Positions 12,501 through 24,897 of a DNA stretch of 64,000 nucleotides are shown here, in pieces. This stretch comes from Struthio camelus (lineage: Eukaryota; Chordata; Aves; Struthioniformes; Struthionidae): positions 81,449,987 through 81,513,986 of the forward strand of contig NC_090942.1 in assembly GCF_040807025.1 (NCBI RefSeq), in the 5' to 3' direction. Under the pieces are notes generated by a model that made no database searches, was not told where the DNA came from, and was given only the letters and a program-made list of their open reading frames with translations. Positions within the stretch are counted from its first letter, which is position 1. Every line of letters starts with the position of its first letter. The position numbers and the translations under genes were made by a program.

Positions 12501-14278
12501 GGCTGGAAGTCAGGAGCAGAGACTGCAATGCCGGACTTCCACTGCTCAGGGTCTGCAGGCTTCAATAGACTCAAATACACTGTAGAGCAGGGCCAGGCTG
12601 GGCGAGGTGGAAGAGAGCAGGTGAGGTGGTTGGCCTCATACGCAGACCCTCAGCAGTTTTTCTGGGAACTGGAGCTGTGGTCAGGGATTTGCAGTACAGA
12701 TATTGTGCAGTGTGAGCTGCAGTGTCACTGTGAGATTAAACCTAACTATCTGGAAAAATATAGCCACTATGGTCCTTAATGCTATGTAAAGTGCTGGTTC
12801 ATCTCTGACTCATAGATGGTTTCCCACATCCTGAGTTACGAGCACCGCTTTCTGTAGCGCTCGTGTTTTTTTGACAATTTCCCATCTCAGGATCAAGCAA
12901 TGTTGACCTTGGTTAATTATTCCCAGAGGGAACGTATATACACAGTATCCTCCCACACAAAGCTGTGGTGCCAGACTAATCCCGACCTGTTCCAAAGGTG
13001 GAGGCAAGGAGCACGGGGGCAGGGAGAGCGGCCAGGGTTTGCGCAAGCAGAGGGGATGAAGGGCGAGCTGCCCTCTGGGCGGGCACAGGGAACAGGCAGC
13101 GGCAGCTGGGCTGGTGGGAGCTCTGCAAATGGATCTCAGCACCTCTCCCACAGCTCTGCTCTCTCCACATGGATCCTGCTGGTTTCTGCGCTGCCCCAGG
13201 CAGCACAGCTTCGGTACTGAGCAGTAACAGTGGCACTGTGGCTTTGCAATCGTTTGTGTGGCATAGTCTAGGATCACGCACAAGCCCGGTCAAGCACATT
13301 GGCCTACTTTAAGGTCCCCCTACTGCCTCCAGAGAGATATAAAGCTACATCAGCACGTTGGGGAATGGCAGACTGTATATCTTGACAGTGAGCTGCTTCT
13401 GTTTTGCATCAAATTTCTATGATTGACAGGGTTCATCCACACAATAGAGGTAACATCACTTGTCTTCAGGACTTAATACAATTCTTTAAACCTGAGACCT
13501 CCAGAAATAGTAACTCGAGACCAAGTAATGCTGCAAGTTTTCAGCGTGTGCAGCTGCATTGCAGAGGCTGAATATTTTGGCTTCTGGTAAATACCAGAGA
13601 TGGTTAGACGCTTTAGCTAGGGTGTGAAACAAGTGTTTTTGCTTCCCATTTCTTATTGTCACATTTGCTCAGGCACCTGCAGCTCTGTCCATTTGGTGGT
13701 CTCTGAATGACCTTCTCATATATTATCTTGGTTCCCCTTGGTTTCCCCTACTCTTAGATCAAAGCTTGAAATGAAATGCTGTTTACCTGCAGTTTAGTCT
13801 GAAGATCCAAGTGAGTTAGGCCGCTGTCGTTCTTCAACTTACAAATCACTGACCAATATTGAAAATATTTTTTAACCTGTTCTTAACCTGTCTATTTAGT
13901 CATAGAAACACAGTACAAATGAGTCTAGCAAGGTTTCTGCCAAGTATTTTTATACACTCTAGCGTGCTCAGTTGTGTTCTGATCCTGTCATCAGCAGTGG
14001 AGCCCCTTTTTGAGAGAAAAAAAAGAGTTCTTTAAAATGTTGCCGTGTTATTGCTCTGATGCTTCTTAGTGATGGTCCTGATTGACAAAACAAGTTTTTA
14101 AACAGGCTAGGACCAGGAGATAAAAATCTCATGACAGCTTGGGCCTTTTTCTCTTAACAAACCCGGAGTGTTTACTGAATCTGTATGTTTAACCGAGACC
14201 TTGTGCACTCTTGCTTGATTTCGTATAACAGCCTGCTATTCACCCAACCAAATTCACCCAACATATAGTACAATGAAC
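9568..14278. other. Intergenic DNA, no gene recognised
   Basis: Mixed sequence with a slightly GC-richer stretch at 12.98-13.2 kb. A possible Chompy-like MITE remnant ('gtgaaatcctagtc...gtcagtggag') lies near 10.12-10.15 kb. Open frames on both strands at 12.8-13.3 kb overlap one another and do not resemble known proteins. Confidence 0.5.
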
Positions 14279-14385
14279 ATTTAATAGCATATTATGCATT
14301 TATTGCATGATTTATAATATACTATATTATATTTATGATACACAATATAATTGTGTATATTATGTTATATAGAATTAGTGTTATT
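14279..14385. repeat. AT-rich low-complexity tract
   Basis: Almost pure A/T with repeated TATAAT/ATATTA words and a partial palindrome around 'acaatataattgtgt'. No coding potential. Confidence 0.8.
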
Positions 14386-14533
14386 TTAGAACAGCTCCAT
14401 ATTTTAGAACAGTTTCCATTGCCCTCATAGGGCAATATCACAGTGGTCTTGGTAAAAGTATAAATTGCTAATAACAAGCACATGCTGAAGCAAAACGTTT
14501 ACTATTGTATGCCTGCTTTATAATTCCTACATA

Positions 14534-14580
14534 AGGAGGGAGAAGGAGAAGGGGAAGGGGAAGGAGAAGGAGAAGGAGAG
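14534..14580. repeat. (GGAGAA)n / (GGGGAA)n purine repeat
   Basis: An uninterrupted 47-base purine run of GGAGAA and GGGGAA units. Homopurine mirror-like repeats can form triplex (H-DNA). Confidence 0.92.
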
Positions 14581-17500
14581 ACCAGCATTTTTCCCTTTCC
14601 AACTTTGCGTTTCACTTAAATTGCTGGTCTAGCCAGTTCTATAATAAAAATACAAACAAACTCCTGAAAGTGGGGTGTGTGACTCAAAGAGATTGGCTGG
14701 ATAGGTTCAGGGCCTAACCTTTAATCTGCCTTGATCACTCCTCCAGGATCTTTTTCAAAAGCTATTTTTCTGTACTCTAATGTTCTGCCAATCATAATTT
14801 GTATTTCTGAACACATGAAAGGACCATTTCCTGTCTCCAGTGGAAAAAGGGAGAAAAAAGTATTTAAAGTCAAAACTGAATTTTCTTCTGAAGCTTACTA
14901 CGGGAAAACAAAAGCTGTTTCCATTATGGGCGCTGTTCAGGCATCTATTTAAAAATGATCACATACAGGAGGTGTTAACAAGCCATGTGCACCGGGTTAC
15001 ATTCTCTTTTCCATTCAAGTGTCAGCTTTGCTAGCTTGCAGTCAGAGGCAAATCAGTGATCCATGACTGAGCACATCAGCAGAGTATGATGTAATGGGCC
15101 CTGCACTCACTCCATCCTTCACACGGGCTGTGGAGCCCAATCGCATGGAGTTAATCATTGACATGAAAGAGGAGGCCTCAGAGCAGACGTGGGAGGGGGC
15201 TGGGAAGGGGAGTGCACCACCGGTAAGCTGAAGTGGTGGAAATTTTCCTCTCCGGCCGAGCCACTGAAGTCTCGAGGAGGTGTTTGGTATTGCTGGGGGA
15301 AGGCTCTTTGATAGGAATTTGATGCCAGTTTCGTGTTTGGAGGTGATGTTTTATGTGTAACAGCTCCCCACCACCACTCTTCTAATCTCTATTACATATC
15401 TACAGACAAAACAGCTACTTGGCATTGTGCTGCGGATGTCTGCAACTTTTGCCAGGACGTTGAACAGAGGCCAGGAACTTGGGTGGAGACAGGAGCCAGA
15501 AGGTCATCTGGGGTTGCTGCTCTTTGTTAAAGCTAAATAATGTTGTGAATGTACTAAGCCCCTTTCCAGGCACTGATTTTTTTTCAAGGCCTTCAGTAGT
15601 CATTTTTTTTTCATTGGGCTGGATCCATGTACAAACATGTGAGGCAGTGCGGTCTGCTCATTTGCACTTAGCATGAAACCCTGAGTTGGAGTTTTATTGA
15701 GGAAAATAAAGCAAAATACTCACTGCAAAGTTTACTTTCTGGGAACGAGAACTTGGGTTCTTTGTCATTTCCTCTCTTTTAGACACTGATCAGATACTCA
15801 CCTTCGTGAAACTATCAATAGATTCCATTATTGTTCTCTGAGAGGAGAAGTTAAAAAAAAATCTGGAAGTGAGCTGAAACAAATTCTGGCATCTGGAACA
15901 GCACAGTTACAGCTGGATCCGACGGCACTACTGAGCAGTAGTTCTCCATTGTCACGCTGCTGGAATCGGCAGGAATTGAAAAATTGCATGACTGAGATTT
16001 GCATTTTACATGATTGATGTTATTAAATGAGCTCTATAGCTGCACAGCTAGATGCATCCACTTAATCTGACATGCAAGATGCCAAAGTTTACATATATTA
16101 TTGAGTCATTTGTGTGGCTCTCCTTCATAAAATAGGCTTCAGATGGAAGGAGATTAATATTTGAGCAGTCCAGATTATGGCCTCTTCCCATGTCAAATTA
16201 TAACAAAAATAGTTACAGAGTTATATGGATACAGTAAACAATTTGTTTCAAGAAAATCATGGTATGATGTTCATGGAAAATCGTGAACACATGAAGCTCA
16301 GGGATTCCTGGGAAAACCTCCTTCTCACTCATGAGACTAACACTACTAGAACTGTAGGCAAGCGCCTTCTTCCTCATTTTTTTCAGATATTCTTTTGCCT
16401 GTGAACATACCCTGCATATTGAATTATACCCACCCTCTACTCCACTGCCTGGGATGTAACAGTCATGGGAGATATGTCGCTGCAGTTGATACCGGGTAGC
16501 TTTTTGGTGCTGGGGGCAGCCCTGTTCTTCCATATCACTCCATTGCCATTCAGTGGTCCTGTGACTGATGTGGCTGCATGCCATCATGTGATTTGTCAGT
16601 GGAAAATAATCTGCCGTACAAATTATCAATGTTTTTCCAGTCCTGCTATTCAAAGTCTCCCAACCAGCTGCCCACAGCTCCGACTGATGCAGATTTCTTC
16701 ATGCACAAGTATGGGTTGTGTGATTTTGATGTGGTAAAGGGAAGTCTCTCTCCCCCTTATTTGTTCTTGTAGATCCACACCTGTGAAGACTTGCTGGTAT
16801 CTCCTCACAGTCCTTGGCAGAGATGAGGGGCCCTCTGCTTCTTTAGATACTGGATTTTGGCCTGCAAAATCTCACCAGCGTTACCTTAGGGAAAATGAAA
16901 TCTGCTCTGAAATGGGGCTGGGCACTTTCAGGAGGAGTCTGAAACCCAGCAGTGAATCATATGGAGGCAAGAGAGCTTTTCCAAAACAAGCCTGCATTTT
17001 CTGGTCTTCTGGATTCAAAAGGCGAAATCTAGGCACAAATGGACAAAACCTTATCCTAAAGCCTTGAGGAGCTTGTGTTTCTCCCAGATGCCATTTTCTT
17101 GTGACATGTCACCAATGTATAGCTGTTTGCTGAAAAAATGTCCTTGCCGTATGGTTTCTTTAAAGTTGTTCCAGAGGTGTTTAATGTCTGGTTTGCTTCT
17201 GTGGTTTCGCTGCTAGATAGAGGGCCGCATACCATTGTGAAGGACCTTTCAGGTTAAACAATTTACTTGTAAATATCCCAGTTCTGCATTTTCCTCAGTC
17301 CAGGGTTTCTAACTAATCCTTTCCTTTACAGTAAAATGGGGTATTCACAGCATGAGGTGTGGGCCTAAAATATGGCCAAAAGCCTCCACAGTCCTCTCTG
17401 TTGTGCTTGGCCTCTGTTTGAGATGGGGTGAGAACGACCGGCAGCCACCCTGAGAAAATTCTGTAACTTCAGGTGTTTGCCAAATCACATTATGTGCCTG

Positions 17501-17701
17501 ACGCCCTCCTGATCCTTAACAGTCCTGAGGGGATGTGTGACACATTCTTTATATGGTCCTTCTGTTAGGAAGAGTTTTTTGTCACTTCCTTATTATATAA
17601 ATGGCAACGTGAGCATTATGCATTACCCATCTGCTGCTCTTGTTCATCTCCGAAATGGGACCGTTTCACAGCAAGCAAAAAAATCCTTGCATATAAGATG
17701 C
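14581..17701. other. Intergenic DNA, no gene recognised
   Basis: Includes a moderately GC-rich 15.1-15.3 kb stretch that ends in a donor-like CACCG|GTAAGC at about 15.22 kb but has no visible matching acceptor. The minus-strand frame at 16213-16653 has no recognisable domain. Confidence 0.5.
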
Positions 17702-17753
17702 AAATATATAAATATGTATGTACATATATGTGTATATATATATTATATATGTA
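17702..17753. repeat. (TATG/AT)n microsatellite
   Basis: A tract of ATATGTATGTACATATATG followed by TATATA units; A/T-rich alternating sequence without coding potential. Confidence 0.85.
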
Positions 17754-18432
17754 TTTTTTCCCAGAGTCTTGCTGGATGGGAAGCAGCATAACATAAACTA
17801 TTTTTTGCACGGCTATGTTTATGCAGGCTGTGGCACCGTTTTCCAGAGCCATTATCTAATTCTAACATCTGAGAGACTCTTAGAATAAGATTTTGTGGTA
17901 ACCACAAATAACAAAGGGAGAAAGATTGGTGAAAGGTAAAAAGGCTGATCTTGATTTGCAGCAGGCAGGCTAAAATTCCCCGCAGTCTCTCAGTCCCACA
18001 GCACAGCCTCTTTATGCTGCTTCACTGTTTAGTATGGCTTTTTTTTTTTTAAAGGACAAGACAAATTGTCTAGCCACAAGAATTTAAACAATGCTTTTAA
18101 TCTAAGTGAAGAAATGTGCTCTACTGCTTGGCTGCCTTTTAAGCCGAATTTTGCCGTTTCTCAGCACAAGGTGTGTTCACAGAGTGGGGGGAGCAGCTCA
18201 ATGCAGCTCAACGTAGCTGCATTGTAAACCTTATTCAGCTACACTGTGCTTCGTTTACAGGGCTGAGGGTCCCAAAGAACCTTTTGCCATTTTTTTGCCT
18301 AAGACATCTTCCCAGTGGTGCCTGCCACCCGAGCCAGGCCCAGGTACACCGTTTCTCCAGGCACGCTGCTCCTTCCTCTCTTAGGCCAACGCGTTTTCTA
18401 TTTCGTGGGGACCCGATATTGCTAGTGAAATT

Positions 18433-18472
18433 TTGTGTGTGTGTGCGTGTGCATGTGCGTGTGCGTGTGTGC
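18433..18472. repeat. (TG/CG)n microsatellite
   Basis: GTGTGTGTGTGCGTGTGCATGTGCGTG-type alternating purine-pyrimidine run of about 40 bases, a Z-DNA-prone sequence. Confidence 0.92.
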
Positions 18473-20691
18473 TAAATCAGCAAGTAATACACAACTCATA
18501 AATGCCTGAGCTTTAGATAGTGTCTCTCACTGAAGTACACAAGCGGCTTGTAAGGTCAGGAAGGTTGGCCGTCCCTGGGTATAAACATCTTATTAACATG
18601 CAGTTGGGAGAGTCTGTGCACTATGTCAGTGAAAACAGATATGCATAGAGATACATGCACAGACATATATACATATTAGAAAGAAAGGAGACAGATGGTC
18701 TCTATTACTTCATGTAACCAAGCACAAGGTGCAGATGATCCAAAACAATTATCAATGGAGTTTTCTTATCACAGAGTTTTAAAGAGATTTCATTCATCTC
18801 ATACTTAGTGGCATGGGTCCATCTCCAAGGACATATATGATATAAGGTTTTTTAAATATTGATAATAAAACAATTTTTTCTGCTTAGTATAATGTTATGG
18901 TTTCAAAGTGTAATGGTTTTCAGTGTTTCAAACTTGCTTAGCCCTTTAAAACTAGAAGCAAGTGCTTATGCACCACCAGGATCCCCGGTGGTTTCCCATT
19001 TCCAGCAGGAATATATGAGTGTTTCTTAGCTTTTTTCAAGCCAAGGACTACCTAATTATTTAGGAAAAAGAATCTGCAGACCAATTATATGACTGCTGCC
19101 AGAATGGTTTCATTTACAGCAGCTAATCTTCTAAATGGGCTACTCTTTGGACATACATGTATTTTTGTTTTCTCCATTTTGTCTCCTTGCTGCTATTGTG
19201 TGAGAAAATGCAGGTGATTTTTTTTAAAATTGAAAAAAAAAAAAGCTTAAAATTGTTGCAGGGATTATTTTTTGATTTTTTTCCAGACCACTAGAGGTCC
19301 CCAGCCAGTGCTGAAAAACACTCATATAGAATAGTCCTTTCTAATAGTGAGGTTATCTTGGCCTGTCAGTGATCCAGGGTGAACTACTGTCTTTGGTCTC
19401 TTGCCAACATAATTTCAAGGAAGAAATTTCACATTTGTACAAAAATGAGGAAAACATTTCTTTAGCAGGTGCATGTGCGTTGTTGTTACTCACTGATTGC
19501 TGAGGTTGCTCAGAGCTTTGGAACGTGAATTGTGTTTCTGGAGGGGATTACTGGGCAGAGTGAAGGTTATTATCCCATAAACACAGCTGGTCACAGAATT
19601 TGCCACTTCTAAGCACCTCCTTATAAAAGAAAGGATGGGTTTGGAAAAGATTGCCTGAAAGAGGGGCCGAGAATTAGGCTTTCAAATCCTTATTTAGTTT
19701 ACTGAGCTGATTTTTTCAGAAGTGCTGCTCCTAAATAACTCTTATAGTTCAGTAGAAGTCATTGCAATAAAAATCTGTGTGTATGCATGCCAGATATCAT
19801 AAATCACTTCATCTGCTATTGAAGTTCGGCCACTTCTGGGTAGAAACATGGCAGATGTTTAACATGTCCTGCCACAGCAACTCCCCGTACCAGATTTCAA
19901 TGGGGCAGGGAACGCCATGAAATGGCAACAAGGATTTAGTTAGGCAAGACGTAATTACCAAAGTTGGACTATATCCAGGACACTGGGGCAAACCCTCTTG
20001 CTTTTGCAAATTTGATTTTAACAACTTTAATTTTAAACACCTGATAGTCATGTTTCTTGCCAAGAGAACAGATTGCTGGAAGTAAAAGAGGCAGCGTTTC
20101 CTAAGCAAAAAAAAAAATCTCAGAATATGAAGGGGAAAAAAGATTTTCCTCATACATGGCTCATGACACCTCAGTGGGAAAACGAGACAATAGCCACTGC
20201 AGAAATGCATTTTCTGGGCTGTCGGTCAGCTGAGCTTACCCCACCCCTCAGGCTGCGCCAATATTTTGCGTGTGGAAGTGATGAGTTGTAAAAGGGGGGA
20301 TCAGTGTCAGGAGTCCAGGCCAGAGCAGTGCACAAACAAAACAAAAGGAACCTACAGGAGAAGACGACACTGAAACTTCTTTTGCTATTAAAACATACAT
20401 ATGCACCAGCTTTTATTGATGATATGGCAAATATCCACAGTTGACAACGAAATGGTTCAGAACACCAACTTCCTCACACGGAATTTAACTGAATCTGTAG
20501 CATTACAACATTACAAGTAAAGTGAAATTAATACCTGAAGGAAAGCACCTTGTGTAACATAAACTGTCTGAACCTCAGGAGGAACTTTGTTGACCTCGGC
20601 TACCCACTGTATTTGCCACATGAACCGAGCAAACCATTTCTCACAGTAGTTCACAAGCTTTGGAATAAATAAGTCCTGATCCTGCCCTAAG
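18473..20691. other. Intergenic DNA, nothing recognised
   Basis: AT-rich sequence with short A and T homopolymers (near 19.22 and 20.11 kb). Open frames near 19.8-20.3 kb overlap on opposite strands and lack recognisable motifs. Confidence 0.5.
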
Positions 20692-20752
20692 GCAGGGGAG
20701 TGGATGAGACAATATCATAGGGTCCCTTCCAGCCAAACATTTCTATGATTTT
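20692..20752 (+). mobile_element. CR1 LINE 3' terminal fragment (old)
   Basis: 'gagacaatatcatag ggtcccttccagcc' followed by 'ttctatgatt' matches the last 60 bases of CR1: the 'gatgatctc..aggtcccttccaacc' block and an ATTCTATG-like octamer tail. Degenerate and truncated. Confidence 0.75.
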
Positions 20753-22028
20753 AAGGCCCACCCCCAATGCCTATTAACAGGAACCCAAGAGGTGATGGTG
20801 GAATTATAAAGCATCTACTGTAGCAAGTTGACAGATTTTCTAGGAAACTAATTCTGTCCTAAAGAAGGGTACTTGGATAGTTTGCAGAGTAGCTGCTTTA
20901 AGCAGAAAACTATATTTGTATCATCCTGAAAATAACTAAAAGCATGGAGAATATTTCTTTTCCTGGCTATCTTGCCCACGCGGAACAACATTCTCCAGTT
21001 GCTGCTGAAAGGAATTTAATGAAATGATCCATACCTGAGAGATGATTTCCATGCTTGTACAAAACATAAAGCAAGTGCAACAGCTGTTCTTGGACTTGCT
21101 CTGTCCCATTTGCACATGGGGCACATTTATCTGGGATGGTAAAATCCTGAACTGCATACTTCCCTAATGTGTATGCTGGTCACACTATGGCACCAGTGGC
21201 AGCTAGGCTGTGGCTGTTCAGTAATATATGACCCTGAGTCATGTATGTAGTTTATCTTCAGAAAAGGGGAAGGAGGAGGGCTCAGGTGGACGTAGTTGTA
21301 TCTACTTATCAACGTACTGAGGTTACAATATTTTGTGGATTCCTGATGTGGTTTCCCTTCTGCTGCGTAATCACACGTGTAAAGACAGCTGCATAAGACC
21401 TGTGAACAGTGCTGCTACCGTTCCTTTAATGCCCAAATTTCTTTCAGTTTCTGAACACCCCTCCTTGCTCCTCATTACGAGAAAGTGCTGTTCTGGGGTT
21501 TAGTGTATGGCCATGTACCGAGGCGGACAACCCAACTCGGTGGACAGCAAACAAGCCCTTTGCTACAGAACGGGGCTAGGTACACCCAGCGCGTTGTTTC
21601 TGCCACAGAGCGAAGCAGACCAAAGCTTTGGGGTACTGCTCTTTCCAGGTCTTTCCAGGTCTGCTGGCTCCTCCATCCACTTAAAGAATGGGAACGTTTT
21701 AGACCCACGTAATAATAAAAATATTATTATTATAGCTTTGCTACATACTGACATATCCCTTTGCATGCAAGAAAGTGCAATTTACAGGATGAACAAAAGA
21801 ATGAAATATTCCACACTTGACTGTATCCCCATCAGAATGGTAATGAAATAAAAGACTGACATGCTTTATCTACCCTGTTGATGATGGAGCCCAGACACTA
21901 ATCAGAAGTTTGCTGTCATTTTTGGCTGCCACATCCACAATGCTGCTATTGCAGAAACCATTTTTCTTTACCTTTTAAAACCTGTGTATATAGAAGGGAG
22001 GCAATGGCTTTACATAGCTGCTTGTCGC
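20753..22028. other. 3' flank of the CDK inhibitor gene, nothing recognised
   Basis: Contains a ten-base direct repeat (CTTTCCAGGT twice near 21.64-21.66 kb) and an (AAT/ATT)n patch near 21.71-21.73 kb. No gene was seen. Any very long 3'UTR of the minus-strand gene would extend into this stretch. Confidence 0.45.
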
Positions 22029-24829
22029 TTTATTCTGTAAAGTAACAAAAAGAACTAGTGCAAAACATCTCAGTCTCAATTCTCCTCCAGTGCAAATCCA
22101 GGTAGCTCTACTGCACTTAAGTGGAGCTATAGTGATGTATACTGGAGAAGGATTGGGCCCTGTGGTACAAGTATAACAATTTTCCAATTGCAAACACTGG
22201 CATGAAAACACCATTCCCCCCATCCCCTTCTTTTGTATTACCATGTATCTTCATTTCCAGTATTATGTCATTCCAAAAAACATTAATGAATGCGTAGTCG
22301 GTAAACAAAGACATCACCCCGTCTAATCAGCAGACAATTGGTTTTTTACCACAGCACTGAACTAACAGTCGCAATCGGAGCTAAACATGGACAGGCCTAA
22401 TTCTAAACCGTTGTCTTGCCCTTTCCGTCTGAATCTATTGAAATTCCACTCTTGAGCTGATATCTGTGTTGTGAATCGAAAGCTGTGGTGTTCAATTTGC
22501 TGATAACTTAAACAACTGTTTATGAACTCCCAGGACATTGTAGGGTCCTGATCACAAAGCAGTTAAAGCAAATATGTCCTTTTAAATATACACATAAGCA
22601 CTTAGGATTTTTTTCACATTGGTTCCAAAATAGCTTTCTTGTTGTGCTGGGATAGCAGTGCATCGACAGTCGTTATTTCTCCTAATAAAAAGAAGTTTCC
22701 CTTTTCCCCTTGGGGAAAAAAAAAGAAAAGAAAAGAGACTCAGCAATTTCACAGTGACCTTGTGCATGGCAGGCTTGCGGCCTTCTACACACAGCTCATG
22801 CCATCCTGGTCAGAAAGTAATGCTGCAAAACGTTGCTACAAAAAAAAGCTGCACAATGTCCCTGGTCTGATTTAAAATCACAGACCCCTGAGGAACAGTT
22901 GTGCTATTTTTCTGAGCTACAGAAAAATCGCACACTTAAAAATATATATATTGTTCTGTTCTAGTGACAAGCAAAGTTAAAAATAAAAACAGTCAATCAC
23001 ACAAAAAGCCTAACTCCACACCTTTATGCTGCATCTCAACTTGATGAAAAGCTTGTAAGAGTAGGGTCTGGCCCACAACCACATTGAATGCACTGCTAGC
23101 AGCACTTGCCAGCAAAGCAGGCCCTCATCCTGCTTCATTTAGCTAAAACTCCCTTTACTGCGGCAAGTTTTGTTTCCACAGTTCCTTACAAAATCAAAAA
23201 TTCAAAAGAGAAAATCACATTTTGTGATGCTCTTTGGCATGCAGCTGGAAACAGGCCCCGATTCTGCGACTTGCTGAGCGCCCTCATCTCAGCACACAGA
23301 GGAACGGCATCCTGCCACCCGGGCGAAACCAACTATTACTTATGTCTAAACATTCTAGCTCTTATGTTGGGGGGGAAAAAAAGACACTAATCCGTCCTGA
23401 TGTTACATGTAATGCAGGGTGTACTGCTTCCTTAAAACACATCTCATGTGTACAGCTGACACGTGTGTGTGAGCACATGCATTTTTACTCCCCAAGAAAG
23501 GCCTTGGTTTGTGTAGATTTGAGAAAAAAAAGCCGTGTTCCATCACTGTATGAAGTTCTAAAATGCTCACATTTGCAGAGGTCTTTCCAAATGTGCTCAC
23601 TACAAATGCATCTTCAGGCCATATGCGGCGGTATAATTTCGAGTGTATATTTTATAGGTTTCATTTTCTGTTTTACCCACTGATTATTATGTGCTGTAAA
23701 ACCTCAATTATCCCAAGCAGTCAGGGTAATGAAGATGGGAAATGAAAAGGAGGTGGTGGAAAGGGATATGTTACCAAATGCCCTAGAAAAAGCAGTCCAT
23801 GTAACAGCAAGAGGAACAGAACTTTCAGTGCTATTAATGCTCTTTATCTTTTTATAGAAATATATTATCAGTTTGAATAGAAGCACAATACGGCAACTAA
23901 ACCGTCTCCCTCATTCTTAGCATGTTCTGGCAGGCAGCAGGCAATTTAAAATATTGTGGACAAACGCACAGCCTGTTTTGTCTTCATTTCACCATGCAAA
24001 CTTATAGACATAGGTGGAAGAGCACAACCAAAAATGAAGGGTGAATTTGGCCCAGCTGATAACAGGAATGACTTGAAAGATAGATACAAAAAAAATGTTT
24101 GCAAATTTCTACCTATAACATTTAAGGTTAACTGCCTAATTCTTGGGTGGATCCAGAAGGGATCCACAGGGCTAAAAGGGCTGCTGATATAAATGGAAAC
24201 TTTCCCGAGAAAAATATCAGCTTCCTCCGTTTTCATCCCAGCAGTACAGGGACATTTGGCACCTAAATTCTGTTGTTTATGCCCCAAACAGTTGCAAGCA
24301 CAAAACAGGCATATATCCTACGCCTGAAAAACATCATAGAAGAGCTGGGGAACTTTTTTGTATGTCAGACCTATAAAGCAAAGGTGGTGAAACTTATTAA
24401 GCATCACTGCTAAAACCATGACAGAGGATGTGTAAAGGCATAACAATAAAAGGCCCCACATGTACAATGACATGTCCAAGCACATTATTACACATATACA
24501 GCTATAACTGTTTGCCACTTTCTCATGCAGAGTTATTTGTAACGCATGTTAAACTGCTAGCCTTAGCTGATTGCTGTAGCATCCTAACTTGCTTACCAGC
24601 AGGTTTTAAGGCTAGTCATTTCTCATTAAAGTGATTCCAGTTGATTTGGCCTGACCCCTTTCCGATGAAAGTTTTTTTTGCCCAAAAGACCTTTCATTGC
24701 TGCTGTCATGAGTATCTTTCTGTGCGATGCCTCTAAGTGTCTGCAGCCTGTGCACACGGTTTCTGAGCGTCGAGGCAACTTGACAGATGTCTCCAACCTC
24801 CCCGGTGCAGAACAATCCTGTGCTCCCGT
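22029..24829 (-). other. Probable 3'UTR / 3' flank of the CDK inhibitor gene
   Basis: Downstream of the stop no further coding sequence is seen. The nearest canonical AATAAA on the minus strand is at 22034-22029 (TTTATT on plus), which would give a 2.8-kb 3'UTR. Non-canonical hexamers occur nearer (TATAAA complements near 23.85 and 23.65 kb, CATAAA near 24.28 kb). The true cleavage site cannot be decided from sequence alone. Confidence 0.35.
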
Positions 24830-24897
24830 TCAAGAAGTTGACTTTTTTACAGCAGCTTGCGTATTCGTTTTGACTCGCTTCTTTGCTGAGTAGTAAT
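24830..24897 (-). other. CDKN1A: Last coding exon of the CDK inhibitor gene (residues 135-156, stop)
   Basis: On the minus strand a strong acceptor (T-rich tract, then TTCTGCAG) ends at 24898. The exon starts AT-TAC-TAC; with the phase-1 G from exon 2 this gives D135-Y136-Y137, completing the PIP box. The frame continues S-A-K-K-R and on to a TGA at 24832-24830. Exact phase match and motif completion across the junction are the evidence for this exon. The Lys at +4 after YY supplies the basic residue required in PIP degrons. Confidence 0.88.

Noticed and set aside
15120-15222. Open stretch ending in a donor-like CACCG|GTAAGC
   Set aside because: No convincing acceptor or promoter upstream, and the short peptide is not recognised.
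16213-16653. 146-codon minus-strand open frame
   Set aside because: The translation resembles no known protein and lacks conserved-domain motifs; within chance expectation.
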